From: Geodermatophilaceae bacterium NBWT11
Lineage (GTDB): Bacteria; Actinomycetota; Actinomycetes; Mycobacteriales; Geodermatophilaceae
Assembly (NCBI GenBank): GCA_014218215.1
Contig: CP043652.1
Location: forward strand, 2,294,001-2,358,000
Direction of reading: 5' to 3'
DNA: 64,000 nucleotides
Position numbers and translations under genes: made by a program. A model generated the notes under the pieces. It ran no database searches. It was not told the origin of the DNA and was given only the letters and a program-made list of their open reading frames with translations. Below are positions 37,659 through 46,924 of this stretch, piece after piece (positions within the stretch are counted from its first letter, which is position 1; each line of letters starts with the position of its first letter).

Positions 37659-38705
37659 GTGTCGACGGAGACAGCCGGGGCCGCCCCGGCCGGGGCGGTG
37701 AAGGCGTTGGTCATGGCCGACGTCGCCGCCCGGGCCGGGGTCTCCCACCAGACGGTCTCGCGGGTGGTCAACGACCACCCCAACGTGGCCGCACCCACCC
37801 GGGAGCGGGTGCAGCGCGCGATCGCCGAGCTGGGCTACCGGCCCAACACCGCGGCCCGCGCGCTGGTCACCGGCTCGTCCCGGACCATCGGGCTGATCAC
37901 GATCAACGTGAACCAGTACGGGCCGGCGCAGACGCTGATCGGCCTCGAGGAGGCGGCCCGGGCCGCGGGCTACTCGCTCTCGGTGGCCATCCTCGACGAG
38001 CCCGGACTCGACGAGCTGCAGGGTGCGCTGGACCGCTTCCTGGCCCAGTCGGTCGACGCGGTCGTGCTGCACACCTCCAGCTCCCAGGCCGTGGAGGCAC
38101 TGCGTTCCCTCGACCCGCCGGTGCCGCTGGTCGCGGTGCAGATGGGGGCCGAGGAGGTCCGGCCCACCGTCACGGTGGGGCAGGAGGCCGGCGCCCGGCT
38201 GGCCGTGGCGCACCTGCTGGGCCTGGGTCACGCGACCGTGCACCACGTCGCCGGCCCGGCCTACTCCCTGGAGGCCCAGCGACGGGTGGTCGGCTGGCGA
38301 GCCGAGCTGACCGGCGCCGGCGCAGAGGTCCCCGAGGTCGTGCACGGCGACTGGTGGCCGACGTCGGGCTACGCGACCGGGCTGGCCCTGGCCGCCCGGA
38401 TCGCTGCCGGGGAGGTCATCACCGCGGTCTTCGCCGGCAACGACCAGATGGCCCTGGGGTTGATGGTCGCGCTCTGTGCCAGCGGCCTGGAGGTGCCCGG
38501 TGACGTGAGCGTCGTCGGCTTCGACGACGTGCCGGAGGCGGCGTTCTACACCCCGCCGCTGACCACGGTGCGCCAGGACTTCGCCGAGCTCGGCCGCCGG
38601 GGCGTGGCGCTGGTGCTCGCGCAGCTGGCCGGCGAGGACACCCTCCCCGACCAGGTGGAGCCCCAGCTGGTCGTCCGGTCCAGCACCGCCCCACCCCGCC
38701 GCTGA
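37659..38705 (+). CDS. LacI-family regulator of the arabinose regulon
   Basis: A 348-residue repressor. The N-terminal LacI helix-turn-helix reads MADVAARAGVSHQTVSRVVNDHP, with the hinge helix ending RPNTAARALVTG. The sensor domain has GLITINVNQYGPAQTLIGLEEAARAAGYSL and VVGFDDVPEAAFYTPPLTTVRQ. It lies between the importer and araB genes, and the two operators with AGCGCT centres flank its neighbours. It is likely to repress import and catabolism in the absence of arabinose. Repressor type and inducer are inferred from context. Confidence 0.9.
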   Translation: MSTETAGAAPAGAVKALVMADVAARAGVSHQTVSRVVNDHPNVAAPTRERVQRAIAELGYRPNTAARALVTGSSRTIGLITINVNQYGPAQTLIGLEEAARAAGYSLSVAILDEPGLDELQGALDRFLAQSVDAVVLHTSSSQAVEALRSLDPPVPLVAVQMGAEEVRPTVTVGQEAGARLAVAHLLGLGHATVHHVAGPAYSLEAQRRVVGWRAELTGAGAEVPEVVHGDWWPTSGYATGLALAARIAAGEVITAVFAGNDQMALGLMVALCASGLEVPGDVSVVGFDDVPEAAFYTPPLTTVRQDFAELGRRGVALVLAQLAGEDTLPDQVEPQLVVRSSTAPPRR

Positions 38706-38740
38706 GCCGCGCCCTCGACAGGGGTGTGGTCCGGAGCACG

Positions 38741-38756
38741 TTGTTAGCGCTAACAT
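38741..38756. promoter_or_regulatory. LacI-type operator before araB
   Basis: TTGTTAGCGCTAACAT is a near-perfect palindrome (GTTAGCGCTAAC core). It matches the importer operator at 33451 at 14 of 16 positions. It is followed by a GGAGGAGGAAC ribosome site before araB at 38813. Confidence 0.8.
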
Positions 38757-38812
38757 ACTGAACACCGCGGACGGGTCCGACGTCGTGACCGCGCCGCGCG
38801 GAGGAGGAACGC

Positions 38813-40537
38813 ATGTCCGAGCAGCACGTCATCGGGGTCGACTACGGCACCCTGTCCGGCCGGGCCGTCGTGGTCCGGGTGTCCGACGGGGCGGAGCTGG
38901 CCAGCGCCACGCACCCCTACCCGCACGCCGTCATCGAGCGCGAGCTGCCCGGCACCGGGGAGCAGCTGCCGCCGGACTGGGCGTTGCAGGTGCCCGCCGA
39001 CTACGTCGACGTGCTCAAGACCGCGGTGCCGCAGGCGCTCAAGGCCAGCGGCGTCGACCCGGCCTCGGTCATCGGCATCGCCACCGACTTCACCGCCTGC
39101 ACGATGGTGCCCACGCTGGCCGACGGGACCCCGCTGTGCGAGGTGCCGGAGTTCGCCGGGCGCAAGCACGCCTTCGTCAAGCTCTGGAAGCACCACGCGG
39201 CCCAGCCGCACGCCGACCGGATCAACGCCCTGGCCGCCGAGCGTGGCGAGGCGTGGCTGCCGCGCTACGGCGGGCTGATCTCCAGCGAGTGGGAGTTCGC
39301 CAAGGGCCTGCAGCTGCTGGAGGAGGACCCGGAGGTCTACGCGGCCACCGAGCGCTGGGTCGAGGCCGCCGACTGGATCGTCTGGCAGCTGTGCGGGGAG
39401 TACGTGCGCAACGCCTGCACCGCCGGCTACAAGGGCATCCGGCAGGACGGCGCGTACCCCTCCGCCGACTTCCTCGCCGCGCTGAACCCGGGGTTCGCCG
39501 ACTTCGTGACCGACAAGCTCGACCAGCCGATCGGCCAGCTCGGTGAGCGGGCCGGCGGCCTGACCCGGGAGGCCGCGCGCTGGACCGGGCTGTCCGAGGG
39601 CATCGCCGTCGCCGTGGGCAACGTCGACGCACACGTCACCGCCCCGGCCGCCCGGGCCACCGAGCCCGGCCAGATGCTCGCGGTGATGGGCACGTCCACC
39701 TGCCACGTGATGAACGGCGACACCCTGGCCGACGTGCCGGGCATGTGTGGCGTCGTCGACGGCGGGATCATCGACGGGCTCTACGGCTACGAGGCCGGGC
39801 AGAGCGGCGTCGGCGACATCTTCGGGTGGTTCGTCGACACCGCCGTCCCGCCGGCCTACGTGCAGGCCGCCGCCGAGCGCGGCATCTCGGTGCACGAGCT
39901 CCTCACCGAGCTCGCCGCCGTGCAGCGGGTCGGTGAGCACGGCCTGATCGCGCTGGACTGGCACGGCGGCAACCGCTCGGTGCTCGTCGACGCCGAGCTG
40001 TCCGGGGTCGTCGTGGGCCAGACGCTGGCCACCCGCCCCGAGGACACCTACCGCGCGCTGCTGGAGGCCACCGCCTTCGGCACCCGCACGATCATCGAGT
40101 CCTTCGAGTCCAGCGGGGTGCCGGTCACCGAGCTGGTCGTGGCGGGCGGGCTGCTGAAGAACGCCTTCCTCATGCAGACCTACGCCGACGTCTGCCGCCG
40201 TCCGCTGTCGGTGATCGTGTCCGAGCAGGGCCCGGCACTGGGCTCGGCCATCCACGCCGCCGTCGCCGCCGGGGCCTACCCCGACGTGCCGGCCGCCGCC
40301 GAGGTCATGGGCAAGGTCCGCCGCGGGGCGTACACCCCCGACCCCGAGCGGGCCGACGCCTACGACGCGCTGTTCGCCGAGTACACGCTGCTGCACGACC
40401 ACTTCGGCCGGGGCGGCAACGACGTGCTGCACCGGCTCCGCAAGATCCGTCGCGAGGCCGCTGCCGCCGCCGGTCGTGGCGTCACCACCCCCGCCCTCGA
40501 CACCGAGGCCCCCAGCCTCGAGGAGCTGCCCGCATGA
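38813..40537 (+). CDS. araB: L-ribulokinase
   Basis: A 574-residue FGGY kinase that phosphorylates L-ribulose at C5. The N-terminus has IGVDYGTLSGRAVVV, typical of ribulokinase rather than xylulokinase. GIATDFTACTMVPTLADGTPLC and the C-terminal ATP site VVAGGLLKNAFLMQTYADVC are family marks. It follows the operator at 38741 and overlaps araD by ATGA. The length suits bacterial AraB. Confidence 0.96.
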   Translation: MSEQHVIGVDYGTLSGRAVVVRVSDGAELASATHPYPHAVIERELPGTGEQLPPDWALQVPADYVDVLKTAVPQALKASGVDPASVIGIATDFTACTMVPTLADGTPLCEVPEFAGRKHAFVKLWKHHAAQPHADRINALAAERGEAWLPRYGGLISSEWEFAKGLQLLEEDPEVYAATERWVEAADWIVWQLCGEYVRNACTAGYKGIRQDGAYPSADFLAALNPGFADFVTDKLDQPIGQLGERAGGLTREAARWTGLSEGIAVAVGNVDAHVTAPAARATEPGQMLAVMGTSTCHVMNGDTLADVPGMCGVVDGGIIDGLYGYEAGQSGVGDIFGWFVDTAVPPAYVQAAAERGISVHELLTELAAVQRVGEHGLIALDWHGGNRSVLVDAELSGVVVGQTLATRPEDTYRALLEATAFGTRTIIESFESSGVPVTELVVAGGLLKNAFLMQTYADVCRRPLSVIVSEQGPALGSAIHAAVAAGAYPDVPAAAEVMGKVRRGAYTPDPERADAYDALFAEYTLLHDHFGRGGNDVLHRLRKIRREAAAAAGRGVTTPALDTEAPSLEELPA

Positions 40538-41238
40538 GCGCCGACACCCGCAACACCGTCAAGACCGCCGCGTCCGGCGAGTCCGGGACCTTCCGCGCCC
40601 AGCGCGAGGACCTCGCGCGGCTGCACCAGCTGCTGGTGAGCAACGGCCTGGTCACCTGGACCTCGGGCAACGTCAGCGAGCGGGTGCCGGGGGAGGACCT
40701 GTTCCTGATCAAGGGCAGTGGCGTCGGCTACGACGAGCTGACCTGGGAGGGGATCACCGTCTGCGACCTCGACGGCCGCGCCGTCGACGGCGTCAAGGGC
40801 CCCTCCAGCGACACCGACGCGCACGCCTACGTCTACCGGCACATGGCCGAGGTCGCCGGCCAGGTGCACACGCACAGCCCCTACGCCACCGCCTGGGCCG
40901 CGCGGGCCGAGCCCATCCCCTGCGTGCTCACCGCGATGGCCGACGAGTTCGGCGGACCGATCCCGGTCGGGCCGTTCGCGCTGATCGGGGACGACTCGAT
41001 CGGCCAGGGCATCGTCGCGACGCTGCAGGGCCACCGCTCGCCCGCCGTCCTCATGCAGAACCACGGCGTGTTCACCATCGGCGGGAGCGCCAAGGCCGCG
41101 GTCAAGGCCGCCGTCATGACCGAGGACGTCGCCCGGACCGTGCACTTCTCCAAGCAGCTGGGCGAGCCCCTCCCGATCAGTGACGCCGACGTCACGGCGC
41201 TGTGGCAGCGCTACCAGAACGCCTACGGGCAGAAGTGA
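40534..41238 (+). CDS. araD: L-ribulose-5-phosphate 4-epimerase
   Basis: A 234-residue class II aldolase-fold epimerase that converts L-ribulose 5-phosphate to D-xylulose 5-phosphate. [29 protein letters not shown] is the family N-terminal block. The zinc ligands are the two His in [13 protein letters not shown] and the later His in [10 protein letters not shown]. It lies between araB and araA with ATGA and near-GTGA junctions. Confidence 0.96.
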   Translation: MSADTRNTVKTAASGESGTFRAQREDLARLHQLLVSNGLVTWTSGNVSERVPGEDLFLIKGSGVGYDELTWEGITVCDLDGRAVDGVKGPSSDTDAHAYVYRHMAEVAGQVHTHSPYATAWAARAEPIPCVLTAMADEFGGPIPVGPFALIGDDSIGQGIVATLQGHRSPAVLMQNHGVFTIGGSAKAAVKAAVMTEDVARTVHFSKQLGEPLPISDADVTALWQRYQNAYGQK

Positions 41239-41243
41239 GCGAG

Positions 41244-42740
41244 ATGACGACCCCCCAGATCTGGTTCCTCACCGGCAGCCAGGACCTCTACGGCCCCGAG
41301 ACGCTCCAGCAGGTCGCCGAGCAGTCCCAGCGCGTCGCCGCCACCCTCGACGGGGCCGCCGCGGTGCCCGTCGAGGTCGTGTGGAAGCCGGTCCTCAAGG
41401 ACTCCTCGGCCATCCGGGCCGCCATGGGCGCGGCCAACGAGGACGCCGCCTGCATCGGCGTCGTCACCTGGATGCACACCTTCTCCCCGGCCAAGATGTG
41501 GATCGCCGGGCTGGACGCGCTGCGCAAGCCGCTGCTGCACCTGCACACCCAGGCCGACGCCGCCCTGCCGTGGGCGACCATCGACATGGACTTCATGAAC
41601 CTGAACCAGGCCGCCCACGGCGACCGCGAGTTCGGCTTCGCCCTGACCCGGCTCAAGGTCCCGCGCACCACGGTCTCCGGGCACGCCTCGAACCCGGCCG
41701 TGCAGGCCCGGGTCGGCGGCTGGGCCCGTGCGGCGCTCGGCGTGGCCGAGGCCCGCACCCTGAAGCTGGCCCGGTTCGGCGACAACATGCGCAACGTCGC
41801 GGTGACCGAGGGCGACAAGGTCGAGGCCGAGCTGCGGGTGGGCGTCTCGGTGAACACCTACGGCGTCAACGACCTGGTCGACGTCGTGGCCCAGGTGACC
41901 GACGCGCAGATCGACGCGCTGGTCGCCGAGTACCTGGACTCCTACGTCGTGGCCGAGGACCTCCGCCCCGGCGGCGACCGGCACGACAGCGTGCGGGAGG
42001 CCGCGCGGATCGAGGCCGGCCTGCGCGCCTTCCTCGTCGACGGTGGCTTCCGGGCCTTCACGTCCAACTTCGAGGACCTCGGCGCCCTGCGCCAGCTCCC
42101 CGGCCTGGCCGTGCAGCGGCTGATGGCCGACGGGTACGGCTTCGGCGGCGAGGGGGACTGGAAGACCTCGGCGCTGCTGCGCATCCTGAAGGTCGTCGGC
42201 GGCGACCGGCCCGGCGGGACGTCCTTCATGGAGGACTACACCTACGACCTGTCCGCGGAGACCCCGAAGATCCTGGGCGCGCACATGCTCGAGGTCTGCC
42301 CCTCCATCGCGGGGGAGAAGCCGAAGCTCGAGGTGCACCCGCTGAGCATCGGTGGCCGCGAGGACCCGGCCCGCCTGGTCTTCACCGCGGCGTCCGCGCC
42401 CGGTGTGGTGGTCGGCTGGGCGGACCTGGGCGACCGGTTCCGCTGGGTGGCCAACGAGATCGACGTCGTCCAGCCCACCGAGGCGCTGCCGAAGCTCCCC
42501 GTCGCGCACGCCGTGTGGGAGCCCAAGCCGGACTTCGCGACCTCCACCGAGGGCTGGCTGACCGCCGGGGCACCGCACCACACGGTGCTCTCCACGCAGG
42601 TCACCACCGACGAGCTCACCGTGCTCGCCGAGGCGTTCAGCACCGAGCTGGTGGTCATCGACGAGGCCACCACCCGGCGTGGCCTGGCCCAGGAGCTCCG
42701 CTGGAGCGCCGCGTACCACCGGCTCGCGAACGGCGTGTAG
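41244..42740 (+). CDS. araA: L-arabinose isomerase
   Basis: A 498-residue isomerase producing L-ribulose from L-arabinose, close in sequence to E. coli AraA. Matches: [74 protein letters not shown] and [10 protein letters not shown], which hold the metal-binding Glu residues and His. ATG 41244 is the likely start; GTG 41235 would overlap araD by 4 nt and add three residues. It is the last gene before a strong terminator. Confidence 0.97.
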   Translation: MTTPQIWFLTGSQDLYGPETLQQVAEQSQRVAATLDGAAAVPVEVVWKPVLKDSSAIRAAMGAANEDAACIGVVTWMHTFSPAKMWIAGLDALRKPLLHLHTQADAALPWATIDMDFMNLNQAAHGDREFGFALTRLKVPRTTVSGHASNPAVQARVGGWARAALGVAEARTLKLARFGDNMRNVAVTEGDKVEAELRVGVSVNTYGVNDLVDVVAQVTDAQIDALVAEYLDSYVVAEDLRPGGDRHDSVREAARIEAGLRAFLVDGGFRAFTSNFEDLGALRQLPGLAVQRLMADGYGFGGEGDWKTSALLRILKVVGGDRPGGTSFMEDYTYDLSAETPKILGAHMLEVCPSIAGEKPKLEVHPLSIGGREDPARLVFTAASAPGVVVGWADLGDRFRWVANEIDVVQPTEALPKLPVAHAVWEPKPDFATSTEGWLTAGAPHHTVLSTQVTTDELTVLAEAFSTELVVIDEATTRRGLAQELRWSAAYHRLANGV

Positions 42741-42751
42741 CCCACAGTCGC

Positions 42752-42785
42752 CACGGGGCGGGCCGGATCACCGGCCCGCCCCGTG
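42752..42785 (+). terminator. Perfect 15-bp terminator hairpin of the ara operon
   Basis: CACGGGGCGGGCCGG (42752-42766), loop ATCA, CCGGCCCGCCCCGTG (42771-42785). It lies 12 nt after the araA stop and before the convergent DUF4383 gene. Confidence 0.8.
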
Positions 42786-42798
42786 TGCTCCCACCGGC

Positions 42799-43539
42799 TC
42801 AGCGGCCGGTGTGCTCCATCCAGATGCGACGCCGCTCGACCTTGGTGCGCACCCGGCTCATCGCCTCGACCCGGCGGGTCTGCTCGGGGGTGGCCCGACG
42901 CTCGGCGACGGCGACCTCGGCCTCGCGGATCTCCCGCTCGGCCCGGCGCTCGGCCGGGGTCGATGGCGGCAGCTCCGGCTCCTCGTCGGCGTCGGTCTCC
43001 CGGTTGCCCGCGGTCTGCAGGTGGTACGGGTTGTCCGCCGGCAGGTTCCCGCTGACCCGGCCGTACAGGCCCAGGGTCAGCAGCACGATGCCGGTGACGA
43101 TCGAGAAGATGACGTTGGCCATCGAGAAGGCCAGCACGTTCAGCGACGTGTTCAGCACGAACAGGTGCCAGAACGCCGACAGCAGGAACGCGACCCCGAA
43201 GCCGATCATCACCACGCCGGACTGCCGGCCGCCGCGCAGCGCGGAGGCGACCAGGACCGCGGCGGTGAGCAGCGAGATCGTGGAGAGCAGGCCGTTGCTG
43301 GACAGGCCCACGACGGTGTCGCCATCGGTGGAGAAGTACTCGAGGCCACCGAGCAGGCCCAGCAGGCCGAAGACGGCGAGCACCGCGGCGACCACGAGGG
43401 CGCCGATCCGGTGCACCACCTTGACCTTGCGCGCGGTCGGGGTGTCGAGGTCGTCCTCGGTGCCCCACACGGTGGCACCGCTCTGATCGGGGCGCTGCGG
43501 GTCGACCGCGGGGCGCTGGGGGGCGTTCGTGGAGTCCAT
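42799..43539 (-). CDS. DUF4383 membrane protein
   Basis: A 246-residue protein with four membrane helices between residues about 38 and 165 (VVHRIGALVVAAVLAVFGLLG; SLLTAAVLVASALRGG; VMIGFGVAFLLSAFWHLF; IFSIVTGIVLLTLGLYG). The pattern, including NPYHLQTAGNRETD, matches DUF4383. A charged C-terminal tail rich in Glu and Arg is probably helical. AGAGG about 8 nt upstream supports the ATG at 43539. Function unknown. Confidence 0.85.
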   Translation of the reverse strand: MDSTNAPQRPAVDPQRPDQSGATVWGTEDDLDTPTARKVKVVHRIGALVVAAVLAVFGLLGLLGGLEYFSTDGDTVVGLSSNGLLSTISLLTAAVLVASALRGGRQSGVVMIGFGVAFLLSAFWHLFVLNTSLNVLAFSMANVIFSIVTGIVLLTLGLYGRVSGNLPADNPYHLQTAGNRETDADEEPELPPSTPAERRAEREIREAEVAVAERRATPEQTRRVEAMSRVRTKVERRRIWMEHTGR

Positions 43540-43617
43540 GACGGGTGCCTCTCTCGGTGCGCTCTGGTCTGAACGACCTGCGCCAGCTACCCGCCCCCGC
43601 GCACCTGTAACCGTCGC

Positions 43618-44220
43618 TTACGCCGGTGGGGGGAGGCTGTGTGGCACCCCGGTGTCGGCCAGGAGCTCGGCGACGGCGGCCTCGGCCTCCTCCCGGGCCC
43701 GGCCCGGGCCCTCGACCAGCGCGGAGAGCACCGTGCCGTCGAACACCGCGACCAGCCGGGCCGGCGGCGGGCCGCCCCGACCGCTGCGGTCGAGCACCTC
43801 CTGGACCAGGGCGTCGAGCCGCCGTCGGGTCGCCGCGAGCACCGGGCGCACCGCCGGGTGGCGCCCGGTGGCCAGGAAGCGCTCGTAGTACGCCAGCAGG
43901 TCGGCGTCGGTGCGGCGACCGGGCCCGACCACCACGTCGGCGACGAGGCCCGCGGTCGCCGCCGTGGGCCGGCGGCGGCGGGGGAGGGCCTCGACCAGGG
44001 CGGCGACCTCGTCCAGCTCTCGCGTCCCGAGGGTCTCCAGTGCGGCCGCCAGCAGGTCGGCCAGGTCGCGGAAGTAGTAGGTGGTGGCGGCCAGGGGCAC
44101 CCCGGCGGCCGCGGCCGCGGTGCGGTGCGAGACCGCGTCCGGGCCGCCGGCTGCCACCAGGTCGGCCGCGGCGCGGACGATCGCGGTCCGGCGCAGCTCG
44201 CCCTTGGGGGTGGCGCCCAC
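43618..44220 (-). CDS. TetR-family regulator of the SMR exporter
   Basis: A 200-residue regulator with the N-terminal DNA-binding region RTAIVRAAADLVAAGGPDAVSHRTAAAAAGVPLAATTYYFRDLADLL. It lies 3 nt downstream of the SMR gene and should be co-transcribed with it. The 24-bp inverted repeat at 44592 upstream of the SMR gene is its probable operator. The ligand is likely a cation or drug moved by the exporter (inference). Confidence 0.9.
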   Translation of the reverse strand: MGATPKGELRRTAIVRAAADLVAAGGPDAVSHRTAAAAAGVPLAATTYYFRDLADLLAAALETLGTRELDEVAALVEALPRRRRPTAATAGLVADVVVGPGRRTDADLLAYYERFLATGRHPAVRPVLAATRRRLDALVQEVLDRSGRGGPPPARLVAVFDGTVLSALVEGPGRAREEAEAAVAELLADTGVPHSLPPPA

Positions 44221-44223
44221 GGC

Positions 44224-44550
44224 TCAGTGCGCCGAGGAGGGGGCCAGGTTCAGCCCGATGACCCCGGAGACGATGAGCACGATCGACAGGATCCGCAGGG
44301 TGCCCACCGGGTCACCGAGCAGCGCCATGCCCACGATCGCCGTCCCGGCCGCCCCGATGCCGGTCCACACCGCGTAGGCCGAGCCCACCGGGAGGGTGCG
44401 CAGCGCGATGCTCAGCAGGGTGAAGCTGACCGCGGCGCACACGATGAACGAGACGGTCCACCAGAGCCGGCTGAACCCCTCGGAGTTCTTCAGCGAGACC
44501 GCGAACGCGGTCTCGAAGAGTCCGGCGACGATGACGAGTGCCCAGGCCAC
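44224..44550 (-). CDS. Small multidrug resistance (SMR) family transporter
   Basis: A 108-residue protein of four helices: WALVIVAGLFETAFAVSLK with the essential Glu of the first helix, SFIVCAAVSFTLLSIALRTLPVGSAYAVWTGIGAAGTAIVG, and a final helix. The sequence G-L-F-E-T and the pattern AYAVWTGIG are typical of SugE/Gdx or EmrE-like SMR proteins, which exchange guanidinium or toxic cations for protons. GTG 44550 gives the normal family length. A longer in-frame start would overlap the operator. SugE versus EmrE class was not decided. Confidence 0.88.
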   Translation of the reverse strand: MAWALVIVAGLFETAFAVSLKNSEGFSRLWWTVSFIVCAAVSFTLLSIALRTLPVGSAYAVWTGIGAAGTAIVGMALLGDPVGTLRILSIVLIVSGVIGLNLAPSSAH

Positions 44551-44591
44551 GGGGAGCCCCCTCGGTGCGAGCCGCGGGCTGGTCCGGCGGC

Positions 44592-44615
44592 TTTCTGGCA
44601 CGACCGTACCAAAAA
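44592..44615. promoter_or_regulatory. TetR-type operator before the SMR-TetR operon
   Basis: TTTCTGGCACGA and CCGTACCAAAAA form an inverted repeat matching at 9 of 12 positions (half-site TTTYTGGYACGR). On the minus strand TACGGT inside it may be the minus-10. It abuts the stop of the upstream phosphatase gene. Confidence 0.6.
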
Positions 44616-44616
44616 G

Positions 44617-46860
44617 TCAGGAGGTGGGCGGCTTGGGCACCTCGGCCCAGACCTGCTTGTCCTCGGGAGTGACGTCCACCCCGTGGGTGAGCGAGAGGTC
44701 CGCGACCAGGTAGAGGCCGTGGCCGCCCTCGGCGGCGGGGCGGTCGACGGCCGGTTCCGGCAGGCGCTCGACGGCGGCGTCGGCGGCCACCACCACCCAC
44801 GAGTCGGCCCGGTCGAACACCTCCAGCCGCGCCGGGGGGCGCCCGTGCCGCAACGCGTTGGAGGCCAGCTCGTCGATCACCAGCACGACCTGCTCCACGG
44901 TGTCCTCGACGACGTCGGGGTCCTCCGGCCCGGCCGCCCCGGTGGGCAGGGCGGTGTCCAGCAGCAGCTGTCGGGCCGCGCGACGGACGGCGGCCAGGCC
45001 CCGCAGGTCGGTCAACGCCCACTGCTGCGCCGGGGCCGGGACCGGCGGGGTCGCCGCGGGCAGCCAGAGGTCGTCCCGGTCGCGCGTCAGCACGGGTGCG
45101 GGGTCCAGCTGCAGGGCCAGCAGGGCGATGTCGTCCTCGGCCTCCTGGGCCACCAGGTCGAGGAGGTGGTCGCAGAGGTCGCCCCCGCGCACCCCGGCTG
45201 CGGTCGCGGCGCCGACGGTCGCGACGAGCCACGCCGTCCCGTCGTCGAGGTCGGTGCCCCGGCGCTCGACGAGGCCGTCGGTGTACAGCAGCAGCGTCTC
45301 CCCGGGCGCCAGCTCGGCGCGGTGGTCCGACCGCCGGGCAGCGGGGTCCACGCCGAGCATCAGCTCGGGTCGGGTGTCCAGCAGCTCGACCCGCCCGTCG
45401 GCCCGGACCACGAGCGGGGCCGGGTGCCCGGCGTTGGTCCAGCGGACCACCCGGACCTCGCGCTCGTCGGGCTCCTCCAGGCAGGCCAGGACCAGCGTCG
45501 CGTAGACGCCCGTGCCCAGGTCGGCCAGGGCACGGTCGAGCTGGCCGACGACGGCGGCCGGGGGCTCGTCGACGGTGTAGGCGATCCCGCGCAGCAGGTT
45601 GCGGGCCTGGCCCATCAGCGCCGCGGCGTCCTGGTCGTGCCCGCTGACGTCGCCGACCACGACGTCGACCAGGCCGGCCGCGGTGGTGAAGCTGTCGAAC
45701 CAGTCGCCGCCGATCTGGGCGAGCAGCCCGGCCGGGCGGTAGCGGGCGGCCACGGTGCACCCGGGGTGCTGGGTCGGTTCGGTGAGCAGGCTGCGCTGCA
45801 GCGCCTCCGACATCTCCACCGCCTGCACGGCCCGGGCCTGTTCGGCGTCCCGGGCCCGGATGCGCACCAGGGCCTGGGCGCACTGGGCGGCCAGCGCGGA
45901 GAACACGTCCTCGTCGGCGGGGGAGAAGGACCGCGGGTGGTCCCAGCCGAAGGTGAGCGCGCCGAGGGTCTCCCCGCCGGCGAGCAGGGGGTAACCCACC
46001 ACGGCGTGCAGGCCGGTGGCCTCGAACATCTCCGCCATGCCGGCGCCGCTCGCCCCGCCGACGGCCCGGTCGCCGAGCAGGACCGGACGGCGGCCGACGG
46101 TGACCGCGGCGGGGATGAGCTCGCTGTCCAGCGGGATCTCGGCGTACGCCGCGATCGCGTCGTCGGCGCCGGTGGTGATCGCCTGGGAGACCACCCGGCC
46201 CCGCAGCACCCCGATCGCCCCGGTGGTGGCGCCCACGGTCCGCAGGCCACGGTCGACCAGCACCCCGCGGAGCTCGGCCAGGTCGCGGGCCTGGGCCATC
46301 CCCAGCGCCGCCTCGGCCAGTGCGGCCCGCAGTGCGAGGGCGTCGCTCTCGGCCGCGCGGGCCCGGGACACCTCACCGGCCCGGGCGAGCATCCGCGCCT
46401 CGACCTCCTCGGCCCGGGCCCGCCAGGTCCCCTCGGTGGGCGTGGGCAGCGCCGCCTGCTGGCCCAGCACGTAGTCGGTGACCTCGGTGAGCACCTGCAC
46501 CACGAGGACGACCTCGTCGTCGGCGACCACCGGGACGGCCAGGTGCGACCAGTAGCGCTCGCGCGGGATACCGGTGTCCCGGTCGGCGATGTCGTAGCGG
46601 GCCACCGGCATCGGGTCCGGCCGCCGGGACGCCGCGGCGCGCTGGAAGGACTGCACGATGAACGGGGTGCCGTCGACGTCCAGGCTGCCCGGGTCGGGCG
46701 GGAACAGCGAGACGATGTCCCGGCCGACCACGTCCGCGCGGGTCATGCCGAACATCCCCAGGTACGCGTCGTTGGCGTCGACGACCACCATGTCCGGGTC
46801 GACGGCCACGTGCGGGGTGGGGAGTGCGGCGAACAGCTGCGCGTACAGGTCCCGCGCCAC
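44617..46860 (-). CDS. PAS-GAF-PP2C (SpoIIE-type) phosphatase with C-terminal HATPase
   Basis: A 747-residue cytoplasmic signalling protein. Domains in order: PAS (about 5-110, DPDMVVVDANDAYLGMFGMT), a short coiled coil, GAF (about 180-330), PP2C/SpoIIE phosphatase (about 360-570, with GGDWFD, VVGDVSGHDQDAA and LLLYTDGLVERRG), and a HATPase_c of the anti-sigma type (VIDELASNALRHG ... GHGLYLVADLS). It combines a switch phosphatase with an RsbW-like kinase and probably acts on a STAS antagonist. Two STAS genes lie in the window (4753 and 50314) but neither is adjacent. GTG 46860 is chosen because AGGAGG lies 6 nt upstream. Confidence 0.92.
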   Translation of the reverse strand: MARDLYAQLFAALPTPHVAVDPDMVVVDANDAYLGMFGMTRADVVGRDIVSLFPPDPGSLDVDGTPFIVQSFQRAAASRRPDPMPVARYDIADRDTGIPRERYWSHLAVPVVADDEVVLVVQVLTEVTDYVLGQQAALPTPTEGTWRARAEEVEARMLARAGEVSRARAAESDALALRAALAEAALGMAQARDLAELRGVLVDRGLRTVGATTGAIGVLRGRVVSQAITTGADDAIAAYAEIPLDSELIPAAVTVGRRPVLLGDRAVGGASGAGMAEMFEATGLHAVVGYPLLAGGETLGALTFGWDHPRSFSPADEDVFSALAAQCAQALVRIRARDAEQARAVQAVEMSEALQRSLLTEPTQHPGCTVAARYRPAGLLAQIGGDWFDSFTTAAGLVDVVVGDVSGHDQDAAALMGQARNLLRGIAYTVDEPPAAVVGQLDRALADLGTGVYATLVLACLEEPDEREVRVVRWTNAGHPAPLVVRADGRVELLDTRPELMLGVDPAARRSDHRAELAPGETLLLYTDGLVERRGTDLDDGTAWLVATVGAATAAGVRGGDLCDHLLDLVAQEAEDDIALLALQLDPAPVLTRDRDDLWLPAATPPVPAPAQQWALTDLRGLAAVRRAARQLLLDTALPTGAAGPEDPDVVEDTVEQVVLVIDELASNALRHGRPPARLEVFDRADSWVVVAADAAVERLPEPAVDRPAAEGGHGLYLVADLSLTHGVDVTPEDKQVWAEVPKPPTS

Positions 46861-46924
46861 CGCCCACCTCCTGCTCGTCCACCCGTGTCGCTGGAGATGA
46901 TGACCCACCCGGGGCGGCCGGGGG

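Noticed and set aside
44551-44616. Guanidine riboswitch before the SMR gene
   Set aside because: I could not match any of the known guanidine aptamer patterns. The dyad fits a TetR operator better. A covariance-model search would settle it.
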